From an uncultured Ruminococcus sp. (GTDB taxonomy: Bacteria > Bacillota > Clostridia > Oscillospirales > Ruminococcaceae), in NCBI GenBank assembly GCA_946186215.1, contig CAMHMM010000137.1, positions 1 to 5,583 of the forward strand: a stretch of 5,583 nucleotides of DNA. Direction: 5' to 3'. Below, piece after piece: positions 5,331-5,583 of the stretch (within the stretch, counting starts at the first letter, position 1; every line of letters starts with the position of its first letter). The position numbers were made by a program, and so were the translations under genes. The notes under the pieces were generated by a model, which was given only the letters and a program-made list of their open reading frames with translations, was not told where the DNA came from and did not search any database.

Positions 5331-5583
5331 CGGGTAACTGCGGGCTTTGCCCGCCTTGCCGCCAAGTGAAAATATAAGCGGGCATAAAAGCTTTGAGTCC
5401 CAAATAAGCGACTTCATACAAAATGGGGTACGGGTAACTGCGGGCTTTGCCCGCCTTGCCGCCAAGTGAAAATATAAGCGGGCATAAAAGCTTTGAGTCC
5501 CAAATAAGCGACTTCATACAAAATGGGGTACGGGTAACTGCGGGCTTTGCCCGCCTTGCCGCCAAGTGAAAATATAAGCGGGC
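5331..5583 (+). repeat. Exact 100-bp tandem repeat array, running off the window
   Basis: Units at 5331-5430 and 5431-5530 are identical base for base, and the third (5531-5583) is identical for its 53 visible bases. Each unit starts CGGGTAACT, then has the hairpin GCGGGC-TTT-GCCCGC (5340-5354, 5440-5454, 5540-5554), then CTTGCCGCCAAG, AAAATATAAGC, another GCGGGC, ATAAAAGC and CCCAAATAAGCG. Because 100 is not a multiple of three, any open frame changes frame from unit to unit, so the array is not a coding repeat. The unit number cannot be told from this window. Confidence 0.95.

Noticed and set aside
5145..5565. Open frames on the minus strand through the tandem array (79 and 106 residues).
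   Set aside because: They read the repeat in two different frames and have no supporting ribosome binding site; they are repeat translations.
4257..5583. CRISPR array.
   Set aside because: The tandem units are contiguous 100-bp copies with no unique spacers, and no cas gene is present.

Overview
The window reads as ordinary chromosomal housekeeping sequence from a Gram-positive, Clostridia-like bacterium, possibly close to Ruminococcus. The reasons are near-consensus housekeeping sigma-factor promoters (TTGACA/TATAAT), purine-rich ribosome binding sites such as AGGAGG, a roughly balanced base composition, and the style of the proteins. The genus is my inference; no marker gene fixes it.

Layout. 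Positions 1-271 (+) hold the C-terminal 89 residues of an M18-family zinc aminopeptidase. It converges on pyrG, and the gap between them (272-435) carries a stem-loop for each gene. On the minus strand, serS (seryl-tRNA synthetase, 3351-2065) and pyrG (CTP synthase, 2046-436) are 18 nt apart and look like one transcription unit. serS has a strong promoter at 3437-3465 and a possible second, extended -10 promoter at 3383-3391. Upstream of serS, also on the minus strand, is tsaB (4189-3518), one of the t6A tRNA-modification proteins, with its own near-perfect promoter. On the plus strand, diverging from tsaB, is a 175-residue five-helix membrane protein of unknown function (4674-5201), again with a near-perfect promoter.

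The unexplained part is the non-coding DNA around the membrane-protein gene. One repeat family occurs as an inverted diverged copy upstream of tsaB (about 4257-4378), a direct diverged copy upstream of the membrane-protein gene (about 4538-4618), a degenerate copy after it (about 5293-5330), and then exact 100-bp tandem units from 5331 to the window edge. The copies align without gaps over 42 nt. They then carry a 6-bp hairpin with a 3-nt loop whose stem sequence changes between copies while pairing is kept. The two upstream copies each point toward their gene, and each lies beside the TTGACA -35 box of that gene's promoter. Between these two inverted copies is about 170 nt of gene-free, stem-loop-rich DNA that I cannot assign.

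Functionally, serS and tsaB both serve translation (tRNA charging and tRNA modification) and pyrG supplies CTP. The repeat family and the membrane protein are the parts worth following up; no defence system, CRISPR array, transposase, tRNA or rRNA gene is visible.
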